Position numbers and translations under genes: made by a program. Source: Pedobacter changchengzhani (GTDB taxonomy: Bacteria; Bacteroidota; Bacteroidia; Sphingobacteriales; Sphingobacteriaceae). Taken from it: a stretch of DNA of 64,000 nt. Positions 10,475-19,565 of this stretch are shown here, in pieces. The notes beneath the pieces were generated by a model. It worked only from the letters and a program-made list of their open reading frames with translations, had not been told where the DNA came from and did not search any database. Location of the stretch: positions 1 through 64,000 of the forward strand of contig NZ_SJCY01000011.1 in the NCBI RefSeq assembly GCF_004354365.1, read 5' to 3'. Position 1 is the stretch's first letter; each line of letters begins with the position of its first letter.

Positions 10475-12109
10475 CTAATCTTCTCCTAAAAAGGCATAAC
10501 GATAATCGGTAGGTGATTCGAATACTTCTTTAATGGTACGTGGAGAAACCCAGCGTAACAAGTTAATCATCGAACCTGCTTTATCATTTGTACCACTTCC
10601 TCTGGCACCGCCAAATGGTTGTTGCCCAACAACAGCTCCTGTACATTTATCGTTGATGTAAAAGTTACCCGCCGAATTACGCAATGCATGCGATGCTTTT
10701 TCGATTGCATAACGATCTTGTGCAATAATGGCACCCGTTAAAGCATAAGGCGATGTGGTATCTATAATTTCTAAAATCGAATCAAAATCCTTGTCTGCAT
10801 AAACGTAAACGGTTAAAACCGGTCCAAACAACTCTTCGCACATGGTGGTGTATTTTGGATCATCTACAACCAAAACCGTAGGCTCAACAAAATAACCTTT
10901 GCGCTTGTCGTAATTTCCACCGGCAATAATTTCTACACCTTTATCTTTTTTAGCTTGATCGATGTATTTCGCTAATTTATCAAAAGAACGTTCATCAATA
11001 ACGGCGTTGATAAAATTGGTAAAATCTTCTGTTCCGCCCATTTTAAAAGTGGCTAAATCGCGAAGCATTTGTTTTTTAATTTCTGGCCAAAGGCTTTCTG
11101 CAATGTAAACCCGACTCGCTGCAGAACATTTTTGTCCTTGATATTCGAAAGCGCCACGAACAATTGCAGTGCTCGCAATATCAGCTTGCGCAGATGGGTG
11201 AACCAAAATAAAATCTTTGCCGCCTGTTTCGCCAACAATACGAGGATACGATTTGTATTTGTGAATATTGGTGCCAATTGTTTTCCAAATCTCTTGGAAA
11301 ACTTTTGTTGAACCTGTAAAATGTATTCCCGCAAAATCGGGATGGTTGAAAACCACTTCGCCGGTTTCTGGTCCATCGGCGTAAACCAAATTAATTACGC
11401 CAGCTGGCAAACCTGCCTCAATAAAAATTTCCATTAAAAGGTTAGCGGCATAAACCTGTGTATCTGCGGGTTTCCAAACTACTACGTTGCCCATCATTGC
11501 AACAGATGCTGGTAAGTTTGCTGCAATGGCAGTAAAGTTGAAAGGAGTAAGTGCAAATACAAAACCCTCCAATGGGCGTTGCTCCAAGCGGTTCCATGTA
11601 CCACGGGGCGAAACTGGAGGTTGTTGTTTGTAAATATCGGCCATGTAGCTTACGTTAAAACGCAAGAAATCGATCAGTTCGCATGCTGCATCAATTTCTG
11701 CTTGATAAGCATTTTTGCTTTGCCCAAGCATGGTTGCTGCATTTAATTTATAGCGATATTTGCCTGCAATTAAATCTGCAGCTTTTAAAAATATGGCTGC
11801 TCTATGTTCCCAAGCTAAGTTTTCCCAGTCGTGTTTTGCTGCCAAAGCGGCATCAATGGCATCTGCAATGTGGTTTTTATCGCCAATGCTAAAGCTTGCT
11901 AAAATATGTTGATGATCGTGAGGTGCGACAACTTTGCCTTTTTTAGCAGTATGCACCTGTTTGCCACCAATATACATTGGTAAGTCTTGCTTGTGCGAAC
12001 GCGCTTCTGCAAGTGCTTCTTTTAATAATGCACGCTCTTTACTGCCTGGTGCATAGTTTAAAATTGTTTCGTTTACCGGAGTAGGTACGTTAAAAAATCC
12101 TTTAAGCAT
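10475..12109 (-). CDS. pruA: L-glutamate gamma-semialdehyde (1-pyrroline-5-carboxylate) dehydrogenase
   Basis: The enzyme oxidises glutamate semialdehyde to glutamate with NAD+, the second step of proline breakdown. The 544-residue protein shows the aldehyde dehydrogenase fold: PADTQVYAANLL and FTGSTKVFQ in the NAD region, VGETGGKDF with the general-base Glu, and the catalytic Cys in YQGQKCSAASRVY. The frame is open to 12157, but the ATG at 12109 gives MLKGFFNVPTPVNE, the usual start of this bacterial and mitochondrial-type family. No proline dehydrogenase is adjacent. A remnant of its 3' end lies downstream. Confidence 0.94.
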   Translation of the reverse strand: MLKGFFNVPTPVNETILNYAPGSKERALLKEALAEARSHKQDLPMYIGGKQVHTAKKGKVVAPHDHQHILASFSIGDKNHIADAIDAALAAKHDWENLAWEHRAAIFLKAADLIAGKYRYKLNAATMLGQSKNAYQAEIDAACELIDFLRFNVSYMADIYKQQPPVSPRGTWNRLEQRPLEGFVFALTPFNFTAIAANLPASVAMMGNVVVWKPADTQVYAANLLMEIFIEAGLPAGVINLVYADGPETGEVVFNHPDFAGIHFTGSTKVFQEIWKTIGTNIHKYKSYPRIVGETGGKDFILVHPSAQADIASTAIVRGAFEYQGQKCSAASRVYIAESLWPEIKKQMLRDLATFKMGGTEDFTNFINAVIDERSFDKLAKYIDQAKKDKGVEIIAGGNYDKRKGYFVEPTVLVVDDPKYTTMCEELFGPVLTVYVYADKDFDSILEIIDTTSPYALTGAIIAQDRYAIEKASHALRNSAGNFYINDKCTGAVVGQQPFGGARGSGTNDKAGSMINLLRWVSPRTIKEVFESPTDYRYAFLGED

Positions 12110-12320
12110 ATTTTTATGATTTACACAAAAATACGGTTTTTGGAAGGGTTTATTCAATTATTCTGATTAGAAAATAAATGTTGGCGCGTAAGTTTGACAA
12201 TGGTATTGTAGAGAGAAAGTTTATTTAGTCACACGGAATTTTTTTCAATTAGCAACTGTTTGTCGCTTTAATTTAAATCCATTATGTGCAGAAGATAAAA
12301 AAATATCCTACTAAAAAAAA

Positions 12321-13373
12321 CTAATTTCCTTTAATTTTTTTCGCAACTGAATCTGCAGCGATGGTAGCGCCTTCCATATAGCCACTAAACATTCTGCTCG
12401 TTTCTGTACCTGCAAAGAAAAGTTTATTATCCATGTAACTTTCGGCAAATAGGGGGTCGCCATTGTTAAAATGTGGTGGAAGAAAAGTTTGAGTATCAGC
12501 TTGGATATATTGATCATTCCATATTTTATCGTTGTAACTGATAAAATCTGTGGCTTGGCTACCAAAATAATGTTTCAATTGGTTAATAACCTTTTGTTCT
12601 CGCTCTTTAAAACTATAATGTACGCTTGAACCATTTAGAAAGCCTTTTATAGCAAACCTAGTATTGTCAAAGTTGCTGTGGTCGTAAATTTCTGATGCTA
12701 AACCAGACTGACTATATACACTGCCCGAAAAACCATTTTCTTTCCAAAAAGCTGTTTTATATTCAACAGCAAATTTTATCGAACCGCTCATCCAAGTTTG
12801 CGTCTGTTGCATCACTTTCGTTACATTTTGCGGTAAACTCGGCGAGAAATGGATTTTATTGATTAACAAACTCGGTGGCATCGCAATGATGAGTTGTTTA
12901 CATTGGTAAATATTTTTGGTTTCATCTGTAATGCTGATGTAATCACCCTCATCAATTACTGCCATAATCTGTGTATTTAAAATTATATTTTCTTCGCCAA
13001 TACAATTCTGTAAAGCATCAATGAGATTGCGCGTTCCGCCCTCAATTCTATATGCAGAGTGGGTATTGGCCGGTACAAAATATTGTTGAGGTGGCTCGAA
13101 AGACATGGTCTCAAACAGTGCGATGCCTTCATTATGTTGTTCAAAATGACCAACGTTTAGTTCTTCTAAGAGTTTTAAAAGATTTTTATGATCTTTACTA
13201 AACCAAGTAGCACCCATTTCCATTGGCGTATTTAGCTTGCCTAAGTGGGTTTCAATTCTGCCACCTAAACGACTTTGAGCTTCCAATACTTTAAAAGCAA
13301 TATTTCTTTTTTTGAGGTGATAGGCTGTGGCAAGGCCAGATAATCCACCCCCAATAATAATTACATCTTCCAT
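12321..13373 (-). CDS. Flavin-containing amine oxidase family protein
   Basis: The 350-residue protein starts with the FAD-binding Rossmann motif VIIIGGGLSGLATAYHL (residues 4-20) followed by the LEAQSRLGGRI stretch near 30-40, and ends with FFAGTETSRMFSGYMEGA, the C-terminal FAD-contact motif of monoamine oxidases and related desaturases. It should oxidise an amine or a related substrate with O2. It is shorter than typical MAOs (about 450 residues). Proline catabolism (pruA) lies next to it but 210 bp away, so a pathway link is only a guess. Confidence 0.82.
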   Translation of the reverse strand: MEDVIIIGGGLSGLATAYHLKKRNIAFKVLEAQSRLGGRIETHLGKLNTPMEMGATWFSKDHKNLLKLLEELNVGHFEQHNEGIALFETMSFEPPQQYFVPANTHSAYRIEGGTRNLIDALQNCIGEENIILNTQIMAVIDEGDYISITDETKNIYQCKQLIIAMPPSLLINKIHFSPSLPQNVTKVMQQTQTWMSGSIKFAVEYKTAFWKENGFSGSVYSQSGLASEIYDHSNFDNTRFAIKGFLNGSSVHYSFKEREQKVINQLKHYFGSQATDFISYNDKIWNDQYIQADTQTFLPPHFNNGDPLFAESYMDNKLFFAGTETSRMFSGYMEGATIAADSVAKKIKGN

Positions 13374-13531
13374 TTTATTTGTTCATTGGTATTTAAATAA
13401 TCGTCGAATCTTTTAATATTCCAACTCTACATATTTTTATACAACGTCTTTTTCTCCTTGCTTACGTAGATTTCTTGCAGTAGTTCGCAGTTTTCCAATC
13501 GCATAAATCGATTTAGAAAGGTTAGGTTAAA

Positions 13532-14980
13532 TTAATCGCTTTGATTGTGGGGATTTTGTTTGCCTTTGTCGTCGTGTTTTCTGCTAAATAGTAATAGATA
13601 TTTCCTCAATTTTTGATGCATATATCCACGCCGATGGTTGGCTTCGGTTAAAGAAGTTTCATCTTTAAAATGCGCATCGAAAACCTTCGGTACACCAATT
13701 AACTGTGCACTGTAAATGCCAGAATGGCCACTAAAAAGATAAGCGGTAAAACACGCTACAGCAAACAAAAGTACATGCTCTCCACCAAATAATTCGACGC
13801 CCATAAAAGTACAAGCGAGCGGCGTATTGGTGGCGCCAGAGAATACAGCAATAAAACCGAGTGCTGCAAACAATGCTACAGGTGCATTAAAGAGTGATGA
13901 TAACGTATTGCCCAATGTGGCGCCTATGTAAAACAATGGCGTTACTTCGCCACCTTTAAAACCAGTAGCCAGTGTAACCGATGTGTATATTGTTTTCCAT
14001 AGCCAGCTCCATGTATCTGCACCGCCTGCGTTAAAAGCTGAAGGAAGCGTAATTGCACCTGGATATTCTGCATCTACACCAAGGCTTAAATAATCGGGCT
14101 TGCCATTGATGAATGTAAATGCAATAATGCAAAGGCCACCAAAAACAGGGATCATCCATTTAGATTTGAATATTTTTAAACAGATGCTTTTTATTTCGTG
14201 TACCATTCCTGCAAAAAGATAACTGGCCAAACCAAAAATTGCCGATGCGATAATTACCTTTCCGAGCAATAGAATATCTATATGAAAGAAATTATCCAAA
14301 AAGTAGGGTGTTTTTGCAAGTACAGCGATGTGGTATTGGGTATGTGATATATGCCATGCCGAGACTGTTAAATCGGCTATAACGGCCGCAATTAATGCAG
14401 GAATTAGTGCTTCATATTGTATTTTCCCAATAGTTAATACTTCCATTGCAAAGATGGCTCCGGTTACAGGCGTGCCAAATACAGCACCAAAACCAGCGGC
14501 AACACCAGCGGTAAGAATCATGCGCATATCTAATCCTTCCAATTTAAACCACCTACCAAACATGGCAGCAATACTACCTCCCATTTGTACCGCAGTTCCT
14601 TCTCTGCCAGCTGAACCACCAAATAAATGTGTAAGTACTGTGGTGATCATGATAATTGGTGCCATCCTTTTAGGGATGCCACCACCCGCAGTGTGAATTT
14701 CTTCCATAATCAGGTTATTTCCTTTTTCTGATGATTTGCCAACGGATTGGTAAATAAAGTGTATTACCAAACCTGCAACGGGCAGGAGAAATAGCAACCA
14801 CTTATGATCGAAACGGAAATGTATGGCACTAGTTAATAGCCATAAAAAAAGTGCGACCATACTGCCGATTGCAACAGCTACGGGAACTACCATGAGTGTC
14901 CACCGGGTGAGGTGTTTTACAATGGCAAAATGCTCTTTTAGCGATATATTGGTATTGTTTTTTGTATTCGAGGCGCTCAT
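13532..14980 (-). CDS. ClC-type voltage-gated chloride channel/antiporter family protein
   Basis: This 482-residue inner-membrane protein has about ten hydrophobic helices and the three ClC selectivity elements: GGGIP near residue 95, GREGT in GGSAGREGTAVQMGG near 122-136, and TGFKGGEVTPLFYIG near 335-350. GREGT in place of GREGP and the altered first motif are features I associate with the fluoride-exporting CLC-F branch, so this may be a fluoride/proton antiporter; the assignment is tentative. The start ATG overlaps the stop of a short upstream frame that I do not accept as a gene. Confidence 0.85.
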   Translation of the reverse strand: MSASNTKNNTNISLKEHFAIVKHLTRWTLMVVPVAVAIGSMVALFLWLLTSAIHFRFDHKWLLFLLPVAGLVIHFIYQSVGKSSEKGNNLIMEEIHTAGGGIPKRMAPIIMITTVLTHLFGGSAGREGTAVQMGGSIAAMFGRWFKLEGLDMRMILTAGVAAGFGAVFGTPVTGAIFAMEVLTIGKIQYEALIPALIAAVIADLTVSAWHISHTQYHIAVLAKTPYFLDNFFHIDILLLGKVIIASAIFGLASYLFAGMVHEIKSICLKIFKSKWMIPVFGGLCIIAFTFINGKPDYLSLGVDAEYPGAITLPSAFNAGGADTWSWLWKTIYTSVTLATGFKGGEVTPLFYIGATLGNTLSSLFNAPVALFAALGFIAVFSGATNTPLACTFMGVELFGGEHVLLFAVACFTAYLFSGHSGIYSAQLIGVPKVFDAHFKDETSLTEANHRRGYMHQKLRKYLLLFSRKHDDKGKQNPHNQSD

Positions 14981-15548
14981 TTTTTTTCAGTTTGATTGTT
15001 ATTTCTTTTTTGTGTTTCTTTATAATGCTGTGCTAAATTGGTAAATGCATTATAATTTATGGCGTTTTTAACAATACATATCTCTAAAGCAAGAAAAAAT
15101 TCAACAGATAGAAATCGACGATGAATTAATAGTGTTGGAGTAAGAAATTTTGAATTTGCGATCATCTACAATAGTTTTACAGTCCACATAAATTATTTAT
15201 ATGGAGATTAATATTGTAGGCGCCATCAGCTATCGCGGTTTTAAGGAAGACACCATTTCCTGTTTACAAATGTATAAAATTTATCTATTTATCAAAATTT
15301 TAAAAAACGGTGAATATTTTATTTGTACTCGGGGCAAACACTTTTAAACATTGCGGCTAAAGCCAACAAAATTTTCAATAAATATCCGACGGCAAAACCA
15401 GCGTTCATTGCGCTTGGCTTCAAGTCTAGAGATTATATCAAATATGGAGGCGAAAAATATTCATTAGGCAAGTTATTCGCGTTTAATCAAATGCAATTTT
15501 AAAGGCGTTTGTCTTGATTTATAACGGATTAACTTTGCTAATTCGCTA
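14981..15548. other. Intergenic region with a frameshifted small ORF
   Basis: No intact gene is called here. The forward strand of 15201-15502 reads as a broken gene (listed separately), and part of it (about 15339-15392) matches a dispersed repeat at 41352-41405. The rest (14981-15200) is A/T-rich; a short reverse frame there lacks convincing protein character. Confidence 0.5.
15201..15502 (+). pseudogene. Frameshifted small ORF, about 100 codons
   Basis: Reading from ATG at 15201 gives MEINIVGAISYRGFKEDTIS and goes on to a stop at 15345. Changing frame near 15320 gives a second open stretch with SGQTLLNIAAKANKIF and GFKSRDYIKYGGEKYSLGK, ending with TAA at 15500-15502. The total length of 302 nt is 3n+2, as expected from one lost base. 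Both halves look protein-like, but I do not recognise a family. Confidence 0.4.
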
Positions 15549-16583
15549 CTATTTAATATATACTGGCAATTCCGATTTTTCAATTAGTTCGCCAATTGGC
15601 GTTGCATAAAGTCCTTTACTTTTCAAAATAGATTCAACTTTCCCGGCAGATTCTTTTTTAACAGCAATCAATAATCCACCACTGGTTTGTGGATCGCATA
15701 AAATATGTCGCTGTGTTTTATCTTCGATTTTCAGTTTGTAACCATAGCTATCCCAGTTTCTTGTTGTACCTCCCGGGAAACATTTTTGATCTAAATAACC
15801 ATAAATTTCGTCGAAAACAGGCACTTTACTGTAATTGATAATCGCCGATACGTTGCTGCCTTCACACACTTCAATCAAATGGCCCATCAATCCAAAACCT
15901 GTTACATCAGTTAAAGCGGTAACGTCCTCAATTTCTGATAACTGCAACCCAACATCATTTAAAATAACCATCGAATTTGCAGCAATATCCTTGTGCGCAT
16001 CGTCTAAAATACCTTTCTTTTGTGCCGTTGATAGAATACCGACGCCCAAAGGTTTAGTTAAATAAAGAATACTACCAGCTTCGGCTTTGTCGTTGCGTTT
16101 TAAATTAGAGATAACCACCGAACCGGTAACAGCCAGACCAAAAATAGGTTCTTCATTATCAATGCTGTGTCCGCCGGCAAGGATAATTCCTGCATCGGTA
16201 CAGGCTTTTCTGCCGCCTTCCATCACTTGTGCCGCAATTTCTGGTGCTAGTTTGTTTATCGGCCAACCGAGAATTGCGATTGCCATTAACGGTTTTCCGC
16301 CCATTGCATATACATCGCTTATGGCATTTGTGGCGGCAATCCTACCAAAAGTAAAAGGATCATCAACAATGGGTAAGAAAAAATCGGTGGTACTGATAAT
16401 TCCTGTGCCATTCCCCATATCGTAAACGGCTGCATCATCTCTGGTATCGTTACCGACCAAAAGTCTCGGGTCTTCAATTTTTGGCGAAGTAGATGCTAAT
16501 ATGGTGGTGAGTACCTTTGGCGATATTTTGCACCCACAACCGGCACCGTGACTAAAGCTTGTTAATTTTATCGGTTCATTCAT
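15549..16583 (-). CDS. selD: Selenide, water dikinase
   Basis: SelD makes selenophosphate from selenide and ATP. The 344-residue protein matches the family length and has the catalytic N-terminus [17 protein letters not shown], with Cys16 and Lys19 at the positions of E. coli Cys17 and Lys20; this is the Cys form, not the selenocysteine form. [12 protein letters not shown] and [11 protein letters not shown] follow as expected. The gene lies 4 nt downstream of mnmH, so the pair is one transcript, and the partner shows that the selenophosphate is used for tRNA 2-selenouridine. No selA or selB is in the window. Confidence 0.97.
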   Translation of the reverse strand: MNEPIKLTSFSHGAGCGCKISPKVLTTILASTSPKIEDPRLLVGNDTRDDAAVYDMGNGTGIISTTDFFLPIVDDPFTFGRIAATNAISDVYAMGGKPLMAIAILGWPINKLAPEIAAQVMEGGRKACTDAGIILAGGHSIDNEEPIFGLAVTGSVVISNLKRNDKAEAGSILYLTKPLGVGILSTAQKKGILDDAHKDIAANSMVILNDVGLQLSEIEDVTALTDVTGFGLMGHLIEVCEGSNVSAIINYSKVPVFDEIYGYLDQKCFPGGTTRNWDSYGYKLKIEDKTQRHILCDPQTSGGLLIAVKKESAGKVESILKSKGLYATPIGELIEKSELPVYIK

Positions 16584-16587
16584 TTTT

Positions 16588-17613
16588 CTAATTCGTTAAG
16601 TGTATTAAAAATTCGGCATTTTTATCGGCATTTACCTCAGCGATCTCGAATTTTAAAATTGAGGTTGCCTCACGTTTTTGTAAACCTTTTAAATAACAGT
16701 TGTCGTAATATAAAAGTGTAAGCTCCACCACCTTGTAATAATCTTTTTTGTCGAGCGCTTCCAAAGCAAATTTTGCCTTATCGTAACCGAGTCTTTTGGT
16801 AATTCTACTAATTGCATCGGCCAATTGATTATGGCTTAATGTTGCGTAGGTATGCACTAGGTGTTTTGTTCTTTCCTCAAACGGAATAGCTAAGAAATAG
16901 ACAGGTAAATCTCTCATCTTCGCAAAAAATCCAGTCGGGATGGATATTTTACCAATTGAAATGCTTTCATCTTCTACCCAAATTGGTAAGTTAGCATCTA
17001 AACGTCGCAGTTTATTAAACAGATTATTTTCAAATTGTTCTGTTGTAGGTTGTGGCGGAAGGTCTATCCCTCCAAAAGCCGAACCTCTATGGTTTGCCAA
17101 GGCTTCTAAATCTATAACTTGTTGATGTTTTTTTTGTAAGCTGTGCAAAATTTCGGTTTTACCCGAGCCTGTATAGCCACCTAAAACTTTGAGGTTAAAA
17201 TTTTGCTCGAAAAATTGCAAAACATAATTTCTGAAAGCTTTGTAGCCTTTTTCGATCACATAAACTTTTTCGAAACCGTTCTCTACAAGATGATCTGCGA
17301 AAGCATTGCTTCTCATGCCACCACGCCAACAGTGAACTACAACGGTTTTATTAGGCGCAATTGCGATAGATTTTTCTATGAAATCATCCAGCTTTGGCTT
17401 AACATATTCAAAACCAATCTCAATAGCTTTTTCTTTCGATTCTTGTTTATAAGCCGTGCCAACTACTGCACGTTCTCCATCGGTAAATAATTCGATATTT
17501 TGCACATTCGGAATGTGTCCTTTCGCAAACTCTCCCGGCGACCGCACATCGATTATTGGGATGTGCGTTAAATTTTGAAAGTAAAAGTCTGCGGAAATAG
17601 TTTGTTTTTTCAC
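16588..17613 (-). CDS. mnmH: tRNA 2-selenouridine synthase
   Basis: MnmH (SelU, YbbB) replaces sulfur by selenium at wobble uridine 34 of certain tRNAs, using selenophosphate from SelD. The 341-residue protein has an N-terminal rhodanese domain with [16 protein letters not shown] and active-site Cys95 in [14 protein letters not shown], then a P-loop domain with GGYTGSGKT at 145-153. The start is GTG at 17613 ([10 protein letters not shown]); no ATG fits the family N-terminus. It forms an operon with selD. A broken second copy of its first about 37 codons and upstream region lies at 20388-20575, beyond the toxin-antitoxin genes. Confidence 0.95.
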   Translation of the reverse strand: MKKQTISADFYFQNLTHIPIIDVRSPGEFAKGHIPNVQNIELFTDGERAVVGTAYKQESKEKAIEIGFEYVKPKLDDFIEKSIAIAPNKTVVVHCWRGGMRSNAFADHLVENGFEKVYVIEKGYKAFRNYVLQFFEQNFNLKVLGGYTGSGKTEILHSLQKKHQQVIDLEALANHRGSAFGGIDLPPQPTTEQFENNLFNKLRRLDANLPIWVEDESISIGKISIPTGFFAKMRDLPVYFLAIPFEERTKHLVHTYATLSHNQLADAISRITKRLGYDKAKFALEALDKKDYYKVVELTLLYYDNCYLKGLQKREATSILKFEIAEVNADKNAEFLIHLTN

Positions 17614-17715
17614 CGGGTTTGTGTTGTGTGGTAAAGGTATATTTATTATGGGAATGGTGGAAGGGCTATATTGAATGACGGTTAAGTTTTCTTAAACTAT
17701 TGGTGGAATTAAACT

Positions 17716-18720
17716 CTAAATTTGATTTAACTCAAATGCATATGCATAACTGATTAGGCTTTTGGCCTTTTCATTTTTTTTCCACGCTTCTTCGAGATGA
17801 CTTAACTCAATGATTTCATTTGTCGTGGTTGTTTTAAATGTAGCCGCTACGCTCATTAAAATTTTCAATTCGTCTTCAGAAAACAAATCAGGGTTGAATG
17901 ACCTATCTTTTCTTGTCTTAAATTGTTCGCCGGTGTAACCATTTGAAAATTCAGTGGTTTGAATTTCTATCTCGTTATTATTATCTAAATATTCGAATAT
18001 GCTTTGGAAGTTATTTGGAACAGGTCCCATATCTATCGCATTGTAACGTAGCCCGCTAATCGAAAAGCAACTTTCTTTAAACATTAAAAAATCTGCGTAA
18101 AATAATAGCTTATTCATTTTCGTTTTGAATGGTGATATTTGTTCCGAAAAATAAACCACCATTTCGGTAAATTTCTCAAAATTTGGATTTCTGTACCCCG
18201 AATAAATATCGGCAAATTGATTGCCCAATAAATACTCTTTAAAATTCAAATCGAAAATATTTCGAGCTCTATCCTCAGCCAATAATTGGGCTTTTTGAAT
18301 ATATTTTGTTTTGGTTTTTTCTTCTAAAGTTGCACATAGCTCGACCATGTCGATGAAAAACTTCGGAACATCCACCATTTGAATTAATTTGGCGTTGGCA
18401 ATGCTTGGTATTTCGCCTGCTTCATATTGGCGGTAACTATTTACTCCAAAACCTAAAATCTCTGACATTTTTATTGCCGACAAACCATATTTAGAACGAA
18501 TTCTAATGATCTCATCCGTAAACGGAATATTGAATCGATTTCGGTATTGGTTATATACCTGATTGGTATTTACTTCATCTAATGCGGTGTTGGTGAATTG
18601 TTCTCCACTATCTTCGCATTTGTAATAATGAAAAACTACTTCAAAAGTTTCCTTTCTGAAATCAATTGATCTAATTTCTTTAGTCAATTTCATTTCTTTA
18701 CCAGTTATTGGACTTTTCAT
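17716..18720 (-). CDS. Panacea (SocA-like, DUF4065) antitoxin with MqsA-like HTH
   Basis: The 334-residue protein has three parts. Residues 1-60 follow the outline of an MqsA/YgiT zinc finger but lack its Cys pairs (MKSPITGKEM, then YKCEDSGEQF with a single Cys). Residues 68-118 form an XRE-type HTH with the MqsA-like LGFGVNSYRQYEAGEIPS. Residues about 185-300 are a Panacea/DUF4065 domain (KTKMNKLLFYADFLMF, SGLRYNAIDMGPVP). Panacea domains neutralise many unrelated toxins. The gene starts 5 nt after the stop of the small upstream gene, its likely toxin. The HTH probably represses the pair through the palindrome at 19114-19137. Confidence 0.82.
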   Translation of the reverse strand: MKSPITGKEMKLTKEIRSIDFRKETFEVVFHYYKCEDSGEQFTNTALDEVNTNQVYNQYRNRFNIPFTDEIIRIRSKYGLSAIKMSEILGFGVNSYRQYEAGEIPSIANAKLIQMVDVPKFFIDMVELCATLEEKTKTKYIQKAQLLAEDRARNIFDLNFKEYLLGNQFADIYSGYRNPNFEKFTEMVVYFSEQISPFKTKMNKLLFYADFLMFKESCFSISGLRYNAIDMGPVPNNFQSIFEYLDNNNEIEIQTTEFSNGYTGEQFKTRKDRSFNPDLFSEDELKILMSVAATFKTTTTNEIIELSHLEEAWKKNEKAKSLISYAYAFELNQI

Positions 18721-18725
18721 ATTAT

Positions 18726-19073
18726 TTATTTTAAAGGATAGTTCATCTTATGTTCAGCGATGTGAAAAGAAATACAGATAACATTGTTGTTTATGTCGCC
18801 CATTGTAATTTTGATATACAATTCTTTTTTCTTGATGGTTTTCCCAAATACCCACATATCAGCGCCACCATATAATTTTTCTTCGAGCGGACCTTCACTA
18901 TAGTCTTTGGTCTCTAGTACTTCTAGAATAGTTTTTCGCTCAATAGGTCTAAGTTCTAATTCGAGTAGCGTTTTAGTATTTTTACCTCTGTCATCTCGAA
19001 AAATCACATCCCAAAACCTCATCTTTTCTTTAAAGTCATTTAAGAATGAGGCTATTTCTGATGGTGAACTCAT
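18726..19073 (-). CDS. Putative MqsR-like toxin
   Basis: This is a 115-residue soluble protein lying directly upstream of the Panacea antitoxin in toxin-first order, as in mqsRA. The C-terminal half (DMWVFGKTIKKKELYIKITM, then VICISFHIAEHKMNYPLK) can be laid on the MqsR strands ..IWQDVY..VYLKITV..VLIVSFKEK, keeping the Trp, the Tyr-x-Lys-Ile strand and the final Ser-Phe strand, while MqsR Gln68 is not kept. MqsR is a RelE-fold mRNA interferase that cuts at GCU. I infer the same fold; the cleavage activity is not shown by the sequence. Confidence 0.62.
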   Translation of the reverse strand: MSSPSEIASFLNDFKEKMRFWDVIFRDDRGKNTKTLLELELRPIERKTILEVLETKDYSEGPLEEKLYGGADMWVFGKTIKKKELYIKITMGDINNNVICISFHIAEHKMNYPLK

Positions 19074-19113
19074 ATATTATATTGGGAGTATAAAGATAGG
19101 TTTACTTTTTTCT

Positions 19114-19137
19114 AAAAACAACTTTAAAGTTGTTTTT
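19114..19137. promoter_or_regulatory. Perfect 24-bp palindrome, likely toxin-antitoxin operator
   Basis: The half-site AAAAACAACTTT is followed at once by its exact complement AAAGTTGTTTTT, 41 bp upstream of the toxin ATG. The centre AACTTTAAAGTT is similar in form to the AACCT-N-AGGTT operator of MqsA, and the antitoxin here has an MqsA-like HTH. Confidence 0.6.
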
Positions 19138-19565
19138 TAAAGTATTTTATATACAATAACAATTCAATGCATGCTCGATTTTGTGCGTATAATGGAGAAT
19201 GGACCGTCGTTATCGCTATAATTAGGCTTACCATCGCTGTCTAAACGGATAGTTATCGGCGTCTTTATAGTATTTAAGATAACTCAATAAACGGCAAAGC
19301 TCTCTTGAGCACATTTAAAATTTTCAATAAAAAATAAAAAATTAAGGTGATGAACGTTTCTGTTTCAAATGCTATTCCTTAAAAAGCATTTCAAAATTCT
19401 ATCATCCATTAACAAGTTGTTTCGATCTGTTTATATAGTTGATGATTATATAATCCCTAACGTGATTTTTATTTTCCCTCATTGCCTAACTTTATAAAAT
19501 AAGCCTGAAATAAATACCGTGATAAGGGTATATTTTATTTCCATACAAAACTATATTTTTATGGC
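19138..19565. other. Intergenic region with a decayed small ORF
   Basis: No intact gene is seen. On the reverse strand at 19164-19314 two overlapping open stretches look coding: one starts MCSRELCRLLSYLKYYKDA, and the other, one frame away, gives KTPITIRLDSDGKPNYSDND and runs to a TGA. They read as one frameshifted gene remnant of about 50 codons. The remainder is A/T-rich and featureless. Confidence 0.4.

Noticed and set aside
14977..15165. 62-codon reverse frame overlapping the ClC start by ATGA
   Set aside because: The overlap is suggestive, but the peptide has no recognisable character and ends in a polar low-complexity tail from A/T-rich DNA.
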